Positions 10,154 to 21,935 of a stretch of DNA of 64,000 nucleotides are shown piece by piece. This DNA is from Amborella trichopoda (Eukaryota; Streptophyta; Magnoliopsida; Amborellales; Amborellaceae): positions 1,625,085 through 1,689,084 of the forward strand of contig NW_006497023.1 in NCBI RefSeq assembly GCF_000471905.2. Direction: 5' to 3'. Every line of letters starts with the position of its first letter. Within the stretch, counting starts at the first letter, position 1. A program made the translations under genes and the position numbers. The notes under the pieces are model-generated. The model saw only the letters and a list, made by a program, of their open reading frames with translations. It searched no databases and was not told the DNA's origin.

Positions 10154-12006
10154 TGCATGTCCTTCTCCAAAAGCATCTGAGAAGTGTAAGATCATCTTTT
10201 GGCTGCTGGTGATCTCCTTGTTCAAGGAGGATGGGATTTGGAGTTCCTTCCTTGGCGGTTGGTATGCCAGTTCTGCTTCTAAGAGAGCAATGGGGACATG
10301 TAAGACTTTTTGCTGGTCTGGTGTGTAGGTGACCCTCGGTACTGGAAGGTCTACCTCTAAGGCTTTCTCATGCTTAGGAGTCACTTCTAGCTCATTATTT
10401 TGTTTTGGCGAATTAAAAGTGGAGGTAGAGGGGGAAGCTTCATCTTCGGGGGATGACACCATGACTTCAGAGATGTGGCAAGGTATACTTGGGTAAATAA
10501 GAGTCAGGGGAGGATCTTGCATTGTCTTTCCTCCTCTTTGAACATATCTGTAATCCTTCGCCCAAGGTCTTCAACATCATCATGAGACGAGGGTCATTTC
10601 TCTCTCACAGGCTTCTGATCATCATCCTTTAGCTTTTCTAATGCTGGAAGATCCATGAAATAGTACTTAGCGTTGGCATAGTGAGTCTCTGCTACAGGGA
10701 ATGGTCTCTTATCAACATAAACCGTGTGATGTCTCCCATCTCAACTGTACTTGAAGCATTGGTGGAGCGTGGAAGGAATCACCCCCTGATCGTGAAGCCA
10801 AGGCGGCCGAGTAGGACATTGTAAGATGTATCGGTGTCGATTACATGAAACTGAGCATAATCATTCAGGTCACCAATCTTGAGGAGAAGACGAACTATCC
10901 TAGTCGGCTTTTCTCTTGATTGGTTGAACCCTTACACGGTGATGTGGGTAGGAGTGAGGTCCCTAGTTCCTAATCCCAATTGGGTGAGGATCCTTCTTGG
11001 GATCAAGTTGACTACTGACCCCCCATCCAGCATAGTCTAGTTGAAAGGGTAGGCATGTAATTCACCGGTCACAAAGAGGTGGGCGATTGTGAAATTTACC
11101 TCCCAACTGAAAGTCATCCTCGAAAAAGGTGATCGCTAAGCACCCACCCAGGATGGTGGGTCCACCTTAATAGGCTCCACTTCAGTCTCGTACACCTCTG
11201 AGTTAGAAAGGGCTTGAACCAAGGCCACACGGTAGTCTCTAGACAGCATAAAGGCAACATAAATACTTAAAAGGGCTGAAAGCTTTCTCAAATGCCCAAC
11301 AATGTCATACTTCACCTTATCCTCATCAGCCTTCTATGCTCCCGATTCTGTCACTGGTTTAGGTGGTAAGGTAGGTTTAGGAATAGGTTTTGGTTTGTGA
11401 CACTGGTTGACTTTGTTGTTCAACCAGTGTGGTTTGGGCTGAGGGGGAAGTAATAGGGATTTGTATTAGGGATGTGGGGGTTTGAGGTTGAGGCTTTGGG
11501 AAAAGTGAAGGAAACTTGAGGACCTTGAGCTTATGAGGTGTGGGTGGTAGCTTCTTCCCTGATCTTAGGCTCATTTTCCCCATGTTGGATGATACTTCCG
11601 AGATCTGCACAATATGGGAGGCCTCCTTGAAGCAAGAGCTTGAAGATGGCTTGGTCTTGGCTTGGGCTGCTAGGGCATCGGTGACGGTTAAGAGTCCAGC
11701 CGGCCTGGGCTAGTATCTTTCTTAGGAACTTTCGATGCGATCTACTAATGTTAGCGCCTTCGAGCTCCCTGTTTAGAGCATCAAAGTCTGGGCACTGCTA
11801 AGCTGCACCTGTGAAAGAGATAAAAGAAGAGGGAGGAGAAGAAGAAGAAGCACAATTAGAGAGTCCTGGGCAGCTTTTTACCCCATCGTCAGAATTGGAC
11901 ATTTGAAGGGGGTATTTTAGGTCTTGTCCCAGCTCTAACCATTGGGGGATGCTTTTAACGTCATCACCCATATTAGATAAGCCCCTAGCAGTTGATGACT
12001 CAAGGA
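10154..12006 (-). pseudogene. Tat-type gag-protease part of the minus-strand element (downstream half)
   Basis: On the minus strand, reading down from 12006: a linker with LRSGKKLPPTP (11610-11377), as in gag-protease linkers of gypsy polyproteins; then a retropepsin-like region near 11060-10690, with a degraded active-site segment near 11040, QLGLGTRDLTP-like text, GFNQSREKP, FHVIDTDTSYNVLLGRPWLH (about 10860-10790) and HQCFKY; then a 135-residue open stretch (10522-10115) that crosses into LTR-b. VIDTDTSYNVLLGRPWLH is the conserved C-terminal retropepsin segment of Tat/Athila-type elements. Stops and frameshifts are frequent. RT, RNase H and integrase are absent because the sequence ends at the LTR-b junction, 10153/10154. 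The gag half of the same element lies at 22573-25277. Confidence 0.75.
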
Positions 12007-12011
12007 CGTCC
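12007..12011. repeat. Target-site duplication CGTCC, left copy
   Basis: CGTCC directly precedes the LTR start TGTCACGACC at 12012, and an identical CGTCC follows the other LTR end at 22568-22572. Five bases is the usual gypsy duplication length, which fixes the insertion boundaries exactly. Confidence 0.93.
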
Positions 12012-13009
12012 TGTCACGACCCCACCCCCGACCATCGTACCTTAACCGACGACGGGCGATCGAGCGCTGGTTCGTGATTCAATGTAACGTTTGTCACTAA
12101 GGTAGGAGAGAACTCAACACCTTTATATTTGGAAACCAAGCAAACCATGAAATAGAGCTAAAGCGACAAGCTTAACCATCAGAAGAGTAAGGAAAAACTT
12201 CGCACACCAAAATTCATAATATGAAAATGAAATTTCAAAATATTACATTCAGTTCGGGGCATCTAGACCCAATGTTACACATATCTACCAAGAACAAGAC
12301 ACAACAAAGGTCAAACAGCCTACACATAAATAAGGTCTAAGCACCTTCTTCAAAAATGCTTGCTTTGTCGTTCAGCCGCCAAACACAAACTTCCCGCCCT
12401 GTACCTATCGCTATCAATCTACAAGTAGAGGAGAAATGATGGGATGAGCTACACAGCCCAGTAAGCAGGTCTAGTGTTATACATCTATGATGGTGTTATC
12501 CATATGTTACAATAGTACAGTTTATCAATATAAATTCATAATTTAACATAAATGTATCTCAAGTCAAGACATCGAATGTGAACATTTCATTTAAAAGGAA
12601 GTCATCACTAAATCAGTGTGATCAGAGCCTTCAATTAATGAAATAATAAATCATTCCATCATTATAATGCTAAACACTCCTTATAAAGAAATTTGATCAT
12701 TACCGACGTACTCTCTGAATCACCTACTCCCAGAGTAGAGGCCTTATCCATCAAGCTAAGCTAATCTCATTGCTTAAGACCTCTATTGTCACACAAGAGG
12801 GAGGGTAATGACCAGTGGGGTACCCACTTTATAATACCCTCAACATACTCACACAGTCCCCAGCGCGCATTAGGGTTTCGATAGGCCCTTACCTTGCAAG
12901 GCATCAATCACATATCATTTCATAAATATAGGGTGCGACCCCTTATCCTCTCCCTTAAGCCATTCTTATCATTATGTAGGTTAAGGGATATGTCGGCATC
13001 TCTTTCCTT

Positions 13010-13300
13010 ACTACCGATGAGTGTCCCATCGCGTAGTAGGCAATATCATAGCAGCATCCACTACCAGTGAGTGTCACACCACATGGTAGCCAATATTCTC
13101 ATCAATGTCTTGGTAAACCTAGCTCTCGCTACCGATGGGCTCAGGTCCCACCGCGTAGTGGCCAATGTTCCCATCAATAAGTCCAATATCCACTACCAAA
13201 GGGCTCGAGTTCCAATGTGTAGTGGTCAACACTCTCATCAATTTAACAGCACAATATCCACTACCGATAAGTGTCCCACCGCGTAGTGGCCAATATCAAT
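13010..13300 (+). repeat. ~70-bp tandem repeat in chromovirus LTR
   Basis: Four to five units built on CCACTACCGATGAGTGTCCC and ACCGCGTAGTGGCCAATAT. Within each unit CACTAC and GTAGTG form a short inverted repeat around the variable centre. The same array is at 20260-20560 in the other LTR. Confidence 0.8.
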
Positions 13301-14769
13301 ATAAAAAGTGGTCATTCATCACCTCATAACAGATGAATCATATTTCATCATAACGTCATAGCATTTAACAAAAGACATGCATTTCATAAGCTATCACAGG
13401 GCTTTTATACATAAGCTTTCTTAGTAGTATCTGGCATTTACTGTTAATTCATTTCATCATTATTATGCTCGTGGACCCTTTTTCTCACAAAGTGTAGTTT
13501 ATGCGGCATCATTTACATATCTTTATGGAATTCTCATGGAATTTATCATGTAGCATTCACATTTATCATATATCACGATAACTTAGCGTCGCATGGTCAT
13601 ACAATGATGCAGTGACAAGTAACAATTACATGCCCCTCTTAGCGACGCCGTAGCTCCCGATGTAGGGGGAATTTCAGGATGCCTCAACCATAAAACCTTG
13701 AGCTAATACACATTTCTTTACAAAAACAGTGATTTGAAAAAATTTGGGTGCTATTTGATGGGTCAATAGATCAGTAAAAAGTGAGCCTTAGTTGCAAGAA
13801 ATTTCTCTGCAATAGTGCGTCGTGATGTGTTTGCGCATTTCTTGTCATAGCTCAAAATCTGTGGGAAGCTTCAAACATATCAAAACATTCAACTTTAATT
13901 ACATTCATAAACCTTTCCAATGGCAATAATTTTAAGGTTTTTGGATACTATTAGCTAAGTCAAAACCATTGCCCAAAGAGGGCCACAGTTGCTGGAAATA
14001 GCAGCGGCTGTGAACGGTGTCATGCCTTCACATTTAGGGCCATATCTTTTTATCTATATAAAATTTTATCATGACAAAAAGTACACATGGAGCATACACA
14101 CAGGTCTTTCATTTGGGATCGATTTGGTCCTATTTGGGCTCCATTTGATCATCGAACATATGATGCAAAGACATTCACAGTTCTGTAAATTCACATTCTC
14201 AAATTAATATACTTTTAAAGAACACTTATTATTTCCTAGCCAAGCTACACTTTGGGCTTGAAACCTTAATCGTGATAAGGAGCCTCACGGTGAGCGATTT
14301 CATGAGTTTTCATAAATAAGAAGATCAAACATGTGGTAGAAATAGTCGTGGCATTGAGAAGCACAAACGAAAACTTCAGCCTCATGTTAACCCATTCATT
14401 CTTCACATTTTCCTTTATATCATCTAATCCATTTCAACATTTTTACAACACTCATGGGTGCATAAAGCTTAACCCACTTACCTTAACTTCTCACGGTATC
14501 ACAAATCCTCACTCATGGCCTTCACGGGCTTTCCTTGGCTTCACCAGTGGGTTGTCTTGAAAGGGGCAACAGTGAGCTCCAAGAGAAAGGGAAAAGTTGA
14601 GAAAAAATGGGAGAGACCTGTATTGCCCAAGGCTTAAAAGGAGAGGGTGGTTGGAAAACATTGTGGTTAACACAATCACTCATTGCTCTGACACATAACG
14701 GGCAGCTCTGACATGCGCAAAGGCTATACGTTGACTAAAACACTTCCGGCGCTGCACTATCAAACATGC

Positions 14770-15092
14770 AACTGGTGCTGCTCCAACAGACGTTGCTCTC
14801 TCTTCTCTTCCAACTGGCATTGCTCCAACCAGCACTACTCTCTCTTCTCTTTCATCCAGCACTGCTCCAATCGGTGTGCTACTCTCTTCTCTTCCAACCG
14901 ACGCTGCTCTCTCTTCTCTTCCAACCAGTGCTGCTCCAACCGGCATCCTACTCTCTTCTCTTCCAACCTGTATGCTACTTTCTCTTCCAACCGACGCTGC
15001 TCCAATTGGCGCGCTACTCTCTTCTCATCCAATCGGCGCTGCTCTCTCTTCTCTTTCAACCAACACTGCTCCAACCGATGCTGCTCTTTAAA
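14770..15092 (+). repeat. Minisatellite CTCTTCTCTTCCAACCGGCGCTGCTCC in left chromovirus LTR
   Basis: About ten units, each a mix of TCTCTTCTCTTCCAACC and GRCGCTGCTCCAACC, with lengths alternating around 30 bp. Open frames here on both strands are by-products of the repeat. It is shorter than the right LTR's array (about 490 bp). Confidence 0.85.
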
Positions 15093-15230
15093 CACGCGTA
15101 GCAATTCCTCAGACGGCAATACTCCATACGCCTTTCGCGCGCGACGAAAATCCTTACCCCTTCTCGCTCGACATTACATCTCTCTTCCCTCGAGGCGATA
15201 CAGGCTTGGGAGAAAATTGTGGCCCTTACA

Positions 15231-15247
15231 TCATCCCCTCCTTTAAA
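15231..15247 (-). other. Polypurine tract of the chromovirus
   Basis: On the minus strand the sequence just before the 3' LTR reads TTTAAAGGAGGGGATGA and is followed directly by TGTAAGGGCC. This is the expected plus-strand priming site. Confidence 0.85.
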
Positions 15248-15276
15248 GGGATTTTGTCCTCAAAATTATATTAACA

Positions 15277-16290
15277 TTAACTAAAAAGGTGGGGATATTT
15301 CTCCCAAATCTCATCCTCCCATTCCCATGTCGATTCTTCCCTTGAATGATATTGCCATTGTACCTGGACTAGGGGAACTTCTTTATTGCGCAACACTTCT
15401 ACTCTTATGTCCAAAATCCTAATTGATTGTTCAACATAGGTCAAGTCTTCCCTATGCGGGATTGGTTTATACTCCAAGACATGGAACAGGTCAGGCTGAT
15501 ATTTCCTTAATAGTGATATATGGAAGAATCGTGGACACTGTATAGCTCAAGTGGCAGGGCAAGTCGGTAAGCCACGCTTCCGATTCTTTCCAAGACTTCA
15601 AAAGGTTCAATGAATCGTGGGCTCAATTTCCCATTTTTACTAAATCTCATAACACCCTTGGTTGGTGATACCTTCAGGAAGACTCTATCCCTTACCTCAA
15701 ACTCAAGGTCTCTCAGACGATTATAGGTGTAGCTATTTTGCCGACTTTGGGCTATCTTGAGTAGCTCTCTAATCAAGGCAGTCTTCTCAAAAGTTATCTG
15801 AACCATTTCAAGCCCTAGTAATCTTCTTTCTCCCACCTCATCCGAAGAGACGGGTGACCTGCACTTTCTTCCATACAGGGCCTCATAAGGTACCATCTGA
15901 ATACTGGCTTGAAAGCTGTTATTATAGGAAAATTCTATCAAGCGTAGATGGTCTTCCCAGCTTCCCTTAAAGTCATTGACACATGCCCTTAACATGTCCT
16001 CCAAGGTTTGAATGATTCTCTCTGGCTGTCTATCTATTTGAGGGTGAAAGGAGGCGCTAAATGTAAGTCTGGTTCCCAACGCTGACTACGGACTTGCCCA
16101 AAATATGGAGGTGAAACTAGTGTCCCTATCTGACACAACGTTGATGGCCACTCCGTGCAATATCACAGTTTCTCTGATGTATAGCTGGGCCAGTTTATCC
16201 AATGTATAGGTCGTGCGAACTAGCTCAAATTCATTGAAGGAGTTGGGGTTCCATCCTTAAACACAACAACATTCCTTACCTCTCATCATG
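15277..16290 (-). pseudogene. Chromovirus integrase, C-terminal half with chromodomain-like tail
   Basis: Integrase inserts element cDNA into the host genome. Reading down from 16290, the second catalytic Asp is visible in VSDRDTSF (about 16140-16114). The 190-residue open frame 16079-15507 follows, with SFHPQIDRQPERIIQTLED holding the third acidic residue, then YEALYGRKCRSP and GPFEVLERIG-like C-terminal text. A last segment, 15477-15277, ends VQWQYHSREESTWEWEDE, typical of the type II chromodomain of Tekay/Del elements, which in related elements directs integration to marked chromatin. The zinc-binding HHCC domain and first catalytic Asp are absent because of an internal deletion between RNase H and about 16290. 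Frameshifts near 16080 and 15500 break the rest. Confidence 0.85.
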
Positions 16291-17697
16291 GGGCTGAGAT
16301 GGGTGCCACTTCGCTACATCCTCTAACAACTTCATTTTTAGAATCATTAAGTGTGCCACAGAAACCACAGTCTTTCGACTTAGGGGATCGGCCTCTACAT
16401 TGGTGTTGCCTGGTTGGTAATCAATTTTACAGTCATAATCATTCAATAAATCCATCCATCTTCATTGCCTCATGTTTATCCATCTCTAGAAAAACAAGTA
16501 CTTGAGGCTCTTGTGGTCAGTGAACACCTTAAACTGGGCCCCATAGAGGTAGTGTCTCCATATATTTAACGCGAACACTACTGCCCAAGCTCCAAGTCAT
16601 GAGTGGGATAGTTTTGTTCTTGTCGCTTTAGCTGTCTAGAGGCATAAGCAATAACTTTACCTCTCTGCATAAGTACACATCCGATCCCTTTATGGGATGC
16701 ATCGGTATAAACCACAAAGTCTTCATTTCCTTAAAGCAAGGCTAATATTGGGGTTGTGACTAGACTCTTCTTAAATTCTTGGAAACTCCTCTCACACTCC
16801 TATGACCATACAAATTTTGCATTCTTCTGGGTCAACCGAGTTAGGGGGAGCGCTATCTTTGAGAATCCTTCTACGAAGCGCCTATAGTGCCCTGTCAATC
16901 CCAAGAAGCTACGAACCTCAATCACGTTTGTTGGCTTTTCCCACTTAAGTACGGCTTCGACCATGATCCCGTCCTTAGAAATAATGTGTCCAAGGAAGGC
17001 CACACTGGGAAGCCAAAACTCGCTCTTACTCAACTTAGCATACAACCTTTCCAACTTCAAAGTTTGCAAGACCATCCTTAGATGCTACTCATGCAGTTCC
17101 CAACTCTTCAAATATATCAAGATATCATCAACAAACACCACTACAAAGTCATCTAAGAAGGGTCCGAACACCCTGTTCATCAAATCTATGAACACATCAG
17201 GGGCATTGATTAGCCCGGATGGCATCATAAGAAACTCATAGTGCCCGTATCGAGTTCTAAAAGTGGTCTTTGGGATGTCTTCCTCCTTAACCCGCAAATA
17301 GTGATAACCCGATCTAAGGTCAATCTTCGAAAACACTTGGGTTCCTTGGAGCTGGTCAAAGAGGTCATTAATACTACTCAGAGGGCACTTATTTTTCACT
17401 GTCACTTGGTTCAACTGCCTATATCAATGACCCATCCTTTTTCATCACAAATAGAACCAGTGCACCCCAGGGCGACACACTAAGTCAGATAAATTCCTTA
17501 AACAATAATTCCTGCAACTTCTCTTTTAACTCTTTCAATTCTGCTAGGCCCATTCTATAAGGGGCTTTTGAAATGGGGGCGGTGTCAAGTACTACCTCTA
17601 TCTTGAACTCAATTTCTCTTTCTAGATGTAGGGATAGCAATTCTTCTGGGAATACCTCAAGGTATTCTTTTACTACAAGTATCTCTTCTAACTGGGT
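16291..17697 (-). pseudogene. Chromovirus reverse transcriptase and RNase H
   Basis: The enzyme copies element RNA into DNA and degrades the template. Reading down from 17697: the RT entry segment (PISKAPYRMGLAELKELK), SPWGALVLFVMKKDGS, then the open frame 17414-17085 with [13 protein letters not shown] and the catalytic box as FVDD (about 17131-17120). 17075-16800 carries [11 protein letters not shown] and the tether [12 protein letters not shown]. RNase H follows at about 16790-16360 in broken frames, with [14 protein letters not shown] and [15 protein letters not shown] recognisable across frameshifts. A stop falls soon after LKSWELHE, and several others separate the segments. Confidence 0.88.
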
Positions 17698-18627
17698 CTA
17701 AACATCCCGATTCTCTACTACATATGCCAAATATCCTACACATCTCTTAGCTAAGAGATGAAAGGCCCGGAGGGCAAAGATAAAGTGCTGAGCAGAAGTA
17801 TCCCTAATGCCCTCAAGGTGTACTTCTGCTTGATCCAGACGTTTAAAGGTTACCGTCTTTTCATGGCAGCCGACGGTGGCATGGTGTGTAAACAACCAAT
17901 CCATACCTAGAATGACATCAATGTCTTGAATATGTAGGTGGATCAAATCCATTGGCAGGTCACACCCATCAATTGTAATCTTACATTGTTTATATACTTT
18001 ATCAGTCTCCATAGAGTCGCCCACCGGTGTACATACTACTACTAAAGTGTAATTGAGACATGCAGGTGCAGCATTCATGTAACGAGAAAAATGGGGTGCA
18101 ACAAATGAATGAGAGGATCCAGGGTCAATTAAGACTTTAGCATTAATATCACAAATTGAGAATATACCTCTGATCACCAAGGTGGATGCCTTAGCCTCTT
18201 GTTCAATGAGTGCAAACACTCGTCCTTGGGTCTTCGGGCGATCCTCGGTCTTCAACATTGGGCAGTCCTTCGCCCAGTAGCCAGGCTTGTAGCATTTCCG
18301 ACATACATTCTTCTTTTGGTAGCATTCCGCAGCAATGTGGTTGATTTTCCCACAATAAATACAAATTAGGCTTCGGTCATTGTCTATATTGCCCGAAAGA
18401 CTCCTCGGAATTCTTGGGTTAGGTGGGTATAATCTCCCTCTAGAGTTTCTCCTATAAGACTGCCAGGGTTTCTTCCCAAACTTTCTCAATGGCATTATTT
18501 TCCTTTTTCCTTCATCTCCTAATCTGCGATCCTTGCAGTCTTTCTCCATCTTCAGAGCATGGTTTACCATCGGGGTGTACGGCTTTATATTGGTCGACAT
18601 CACCCTACTCCTAATATCTGGTCGCAA
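17698..18627 (-). CDS. Chromovirus gag C-terminus and protease (partial polyprotein)
   Basis: The longest intact frame of the chromovirus, 309 residues. The N-terminal third is basic gag sequence. Two zinc knuckles follow near residues 87-133: CIYCGKINHIAAEC is canonical CX2CX4HX4C, while the second, CRKCYKPGYWAKDC, has Tyr in place of His. The retropepsin domain follows, with active site VLIDPGSSHSFVA (the canonical DSGA becomes DPGS) and the C-terminal motif DVILGMDWL. Knuckles package RNA and the protease cleaves the polyprotein. It lies downstream of gag and upstream of RT on the same strand; gag upstream is joined only across a frameshift and a stop. Start chosen at the first Met of the open stretch; the natural start lies in gag at 19149. 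Confidence 0.88.
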   Translation of the reverse strand: MRPDIRSRVMSTNIKPYTPMVNHALKMEKDCKDRRLGDEGKRKIMPLRKFGKKPWQSYRRNSRGRLYPPNPRIPRSLSGNIDNDRSLICIYCGKINHIAAECYQKKNVCRKCYKPGYWAKDCPMLKTEDRPKTQGRVFALIEQEAKASTLVIRGIFSICDINAKVLIDPGSSHSFVAPHFSRYMNAAPACLNYTLVVVCTPVGDSMETDKVYKQCKITIDGCDLPMDLIHLHIQDIDVILGMDWLFTHHATVGCHEKTVTFKRLDQAEVHLEGIRDTSAQHFIFALRAFHLLAKRCVGYLAYVVENRDV

Positions 18628-19149
18628 GCCCCTTTCAAATTTAGCCGCTTTTTGTGCCCGGTATTTATGATGTGGGGCGCATACTTAGAGAGCTCTGCGA
18701 ATCAGGCGGCATATTGTTCAACAGTCATTCCCCCTTGCTGGAGTTCAATGAATTCTATTTCCTTCCTTTCCTTGACTGACCTCAGTCCCTGTCTCGCTCC
18801 AAGTCTGCTTTACCGAGTCCCACCAGTATTCTGCTTCCCCTTCCAGCATAAAGGCCCCTAGCCTGACTTTTTGCTCATCTGAACAGTGTAACACCTCTAA
18901 GATCTTCACTATTTGTTTCTTCCACCGCTCAGCCTTCTCCATTCCTCCATGCCCCAAAAAGGTTGGGGGTGCCATCCTCTTAAACCTCTCCATGAGGCTA
19001 CTATCATTCTGCTCTGGTGTAGGGATAGACTGGGTTGGCATCGATTCCTTCATCATTTGGGTCATCGCCCCCAAAGTCCTGTAAAACTCACCGAGTGGTT
19101 CAATGTTTTCGTTACTGGAACTCACATTGTGGTTGCGAGCTCTCGGCAT
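18628..19149 (-). pseudogene. Chromovirus gag, N-terminal capsid part
   Basis: The frame 19149-18745 starts MPRARNHNV about 95 bp after the primer site and carries FKRMAPPTFLGHG and AEYWWDSVK, the conserved capsid core of gypsy gag (retrotransposon gag family). It leaves frame near 18745. The continuation EFIELQQGGMTVEQYA is readable in another frame with a stop, then AELSKYAPHII leads into the next feature. Capsid forms the virus-like particle. The breaks make it non-functional here. Confidence 0.88.
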
Positions 19150-19243
19150 CCATTAACCTAGTCACAAGAACACCCAGTCACATGCCTACCCCAAAACTAA
19201 TCTAAGGACTCTCCTAAACTTGCTAGGCCAAGAATCCTCTCAT

Positions 19244-19259
19244 GGCTGCTCTGATACCA
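19244..19259 (-). other. Primer-binding site, initiator tRNA-Met type
   Basis: The minus strand reads TGGTATCAGAGCAGCC. TGGTATCAGAGC is complementary to the 3' end of plant initiator tRNA-Met. It starts four bases inside the 5' LTR end at 19264, as expected for minus-strand priming. Confidence 0.95.
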
Positions 19260-20259
19260 CATCTATCACGACCCCACCCCTGACCATCGTACCTAAAGCG
19301 GCGACCGACGATCGAGCATGGGTTCATGATTCAATGTAAAGTTTGTCACTCACGTAGGAGTGGACTCAACACCTTTATATTCGAAAATCAAGTAAACCAT
19401 GGAAGGGAGCTAAAGCGACAAGCTTAACCAGTAGAAGAGTAAGGAAAAACTTTCCACACAAAAATTCAGAATATAAAAAAAAATCTTTCAAAATATTACA
19501 TTTAGTTCGGGGCATCTAGACCCAATGTTACACAAACCAACCAAGAACAAAACAAAACCAGGGCCAAACAGCTCCGATATAAATAAGGTCTGAGCACCTT
19601 CTTCAAAAATGCTAACTTTGTCTTCCAACCGCCAAACACGAACTTCCAACCCTGCACCTACTGCTATCAATCTACAAGTAGAGGAGAAATGATGGGATGA
19701 GCTATACAGCCTACTAAGCAGATCTAGTGCTATACATCTGTGGTGGTGCTATCCATATGTGACAATAGTATAGTTTATCAATATAAAGTCATAATTTAGC
19801 ATAAATGCATCTCAAGTCAAGACATCGAATGTGAACATTTCATTTAAACGACAGTCATCACTAAATCAGTGCGATTAAAGCCTTCAATTAATGAAATCAT
19901 AAATCATTTACATCATTATAATGTTAAACATTCCTTATAAAGAAATTCAATCATTACCCACGCACTCCCTAAATCACTTACTCCCCCAGTAGAGGCCCTA
20001 TTCATCAAGCTAAGCCAATCCCATTGCTTAAGAACTCTATCGTCACACAGGAGGGAGGGTAATGGCAAGTGGGGCGTCCACTTCGTAATACCCTCAACAC
20101 ACTCACATAATCCCTAGCACGCATTGAGGTTTCCATAGGCTCTTATCTGGCAAGGAATCAATCACATATCTTTTCACAAATCTAGGGTGCGACCCTTTAT
20201 CCTCTCTCTTAACCTGTTCCTATCATTATGCAGGCTAGGGGATATGCTGGCATCTCTTT

Positions 20260-20560
20260 CCTTACTACCGATGAGTGTCCCATCGCGTAGCAGGCAATAT
20301 CATAGTAGCATCCGCTACCGTGAATGTCCCACCGCGTAGTGGCCAATATTCTCATCAATGTCTTGGTGAACCTAGCTCTCGCTACCAATGGGCTCGGGTC
20401 CCACCGCGTAGCGGCTAATGTTCCCATCAATAAGTTCAATATCCGCTACCAAAGGGCTCGGGTCCCAATGCGTAGTGGTCAACAATCTCATCAATTTAAC
20501 AGCACAATATCCACTACCGGTGAGTGTCCCATCGCGTAGTGGCCAATATCAATATAAAAA
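20260..20560 (+). repeat. ~70-bp tandem repeat in right chromovirus LTR
   Basis: Counterpart of 13010-13300, with units such as CTACCAATGGGCTCGGGTCCC and ACCGCGTAGTGGCCAATA. Similar copy number to the left LTR. Confidence 0.8.
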
Positions 20561-21935
20561 GTGGTCATTCATCGCCTCATAATGGATGAATCATATTTCA
20601 GCATAACGTCATAGCATTTAGCAAAATACATGAATTTCATAAGCTATCACAGGGCATTTACACATAATCTTTCTCAGTAGCATTTGGCATTCATTGTTTA
20701 TTCATTTCATCATTATCGCGCTCGTGGCCCCTTTTTGTCACAAAGTGCAGCTTACACGGCATCATTCACATATCTTTATGGCACTCTCATGTAATTTATC
20801 ATATGGCATTCACATTTATCATATATCAAGATTCACATGGTCATACAATGATGCAGTGACAAGTAACAGGGACATACCCCTCTTAGCGAGGGCGTAGCTC
20901 CCGATGTAGTGGGAATTTCAGGATGCCTCAAACATGAAACCTTGAGCTAATACACATTTCTTTACAAAAACTGTGATTTGAAGAAATTTGGGTGCCATTT
21001 GATGGGTCAATAGCTGAGTACAAAGTGAGCCTTAGTTGCAGGAAATTTCCCTGCAACAGTGCTCCGTGACGTGTTCACACATTTTGGGTTATAGCTCAAA
21101 ATCCGTGGGGAGTTTCAAACATCTCAAAACATGAAACTTTAAGTACATTCATAAACCTTTCCAATGGCAGTAATTTTAAGGTTTTTGGATACCATTAGCT
21201 AAGTCAAAGTTATTGCTCAAAAAGGGCCATAGTTGCTAGAAATAGCAGCGACTGTGAGCATACACACGTCTTTCATTTGGGATCGATTTTGGTCTTATTT
21301 GGACACCATTTGATCATCGAACATATAGATGCAAAAAAATTCATACTTTTGGAAATTCACATTCTCAAAATTAACATACTTTTAAAGAACACTTATTATT
21401 TCCTAGTCAAGCTACACTTTGGGCTTGGAACCTTATTCGTGATAAGGAGTCTCACAATGAGTGATTTCATGAGTTTTCATAAATAAAAAGATCAAATATA
21501 TGGTAGACATAGTCGTGGCATTGAGAAGCACAAACTGAAACTTCAACCTCATGTTAACCCATTCATTCTTCACATTTTCCATTATATCATATAATCCATT
21601 TGAACATTTTTACAACACTCATGGAAGCATAAAGCTAAACCCACTTACCTTGACTTCTCACGGTATCTCATCCTCACTCATGGCCTTCATGGGCTTTCCT
21701 TGGCTTCACCAGTGGGTTGTCTTGAAAGGGGCAGCAGCGAGCTCCATGAGAGAGGGAAAAGTTGAGAAACAATGAGAGTGACCCATGTTGCCCTAAGGCT
21801 TAAAATGAGAGAGTGGTTGGAAAACATTGTAGCTGACGCAATCACTCATTGCTCTGACACGTACAGGGTGGCTCTGACATGCACAGAGGTTGTATGTTGA
21901 CTAAGACACTCCTAGCACTGTACTATCAAACATGC

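Larger units (their letters stand above)
12012..15230 (-). mobile_element. 3' LTR of the chromovirus
   Basis: Boundaries are TG at 12012 and CA at 15230 on the plus strand, matching the right-hand copy end to end. It holds two internal tandem arrays (13010-13300 and 14770-15092). It keeps about 74 bp, near 14020-14095, that the right LTR has lost. Confidence 0.93.

Noticed and set aside
6701..10158. Target-site duplication around LTR-b
   Set aside because: Flanking pentamers CAAGC and TGCAT differ; no shift of a few bases restores a match.
10026..10328. Plus-strand ORF across the end of LTR-b
   Set aside because: It spans the LTR boundary and overlaps the recognisable minus-strand Tat linker; no domain.
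14713..15246. Cys/Ser-rich or Glu/Arg-rich open frames in both directions (also 21879-22540)
   Set aside because: They translate the LTR minisatellite; every frame of the repeat lacks stops, and frames differ between the two LTRs.
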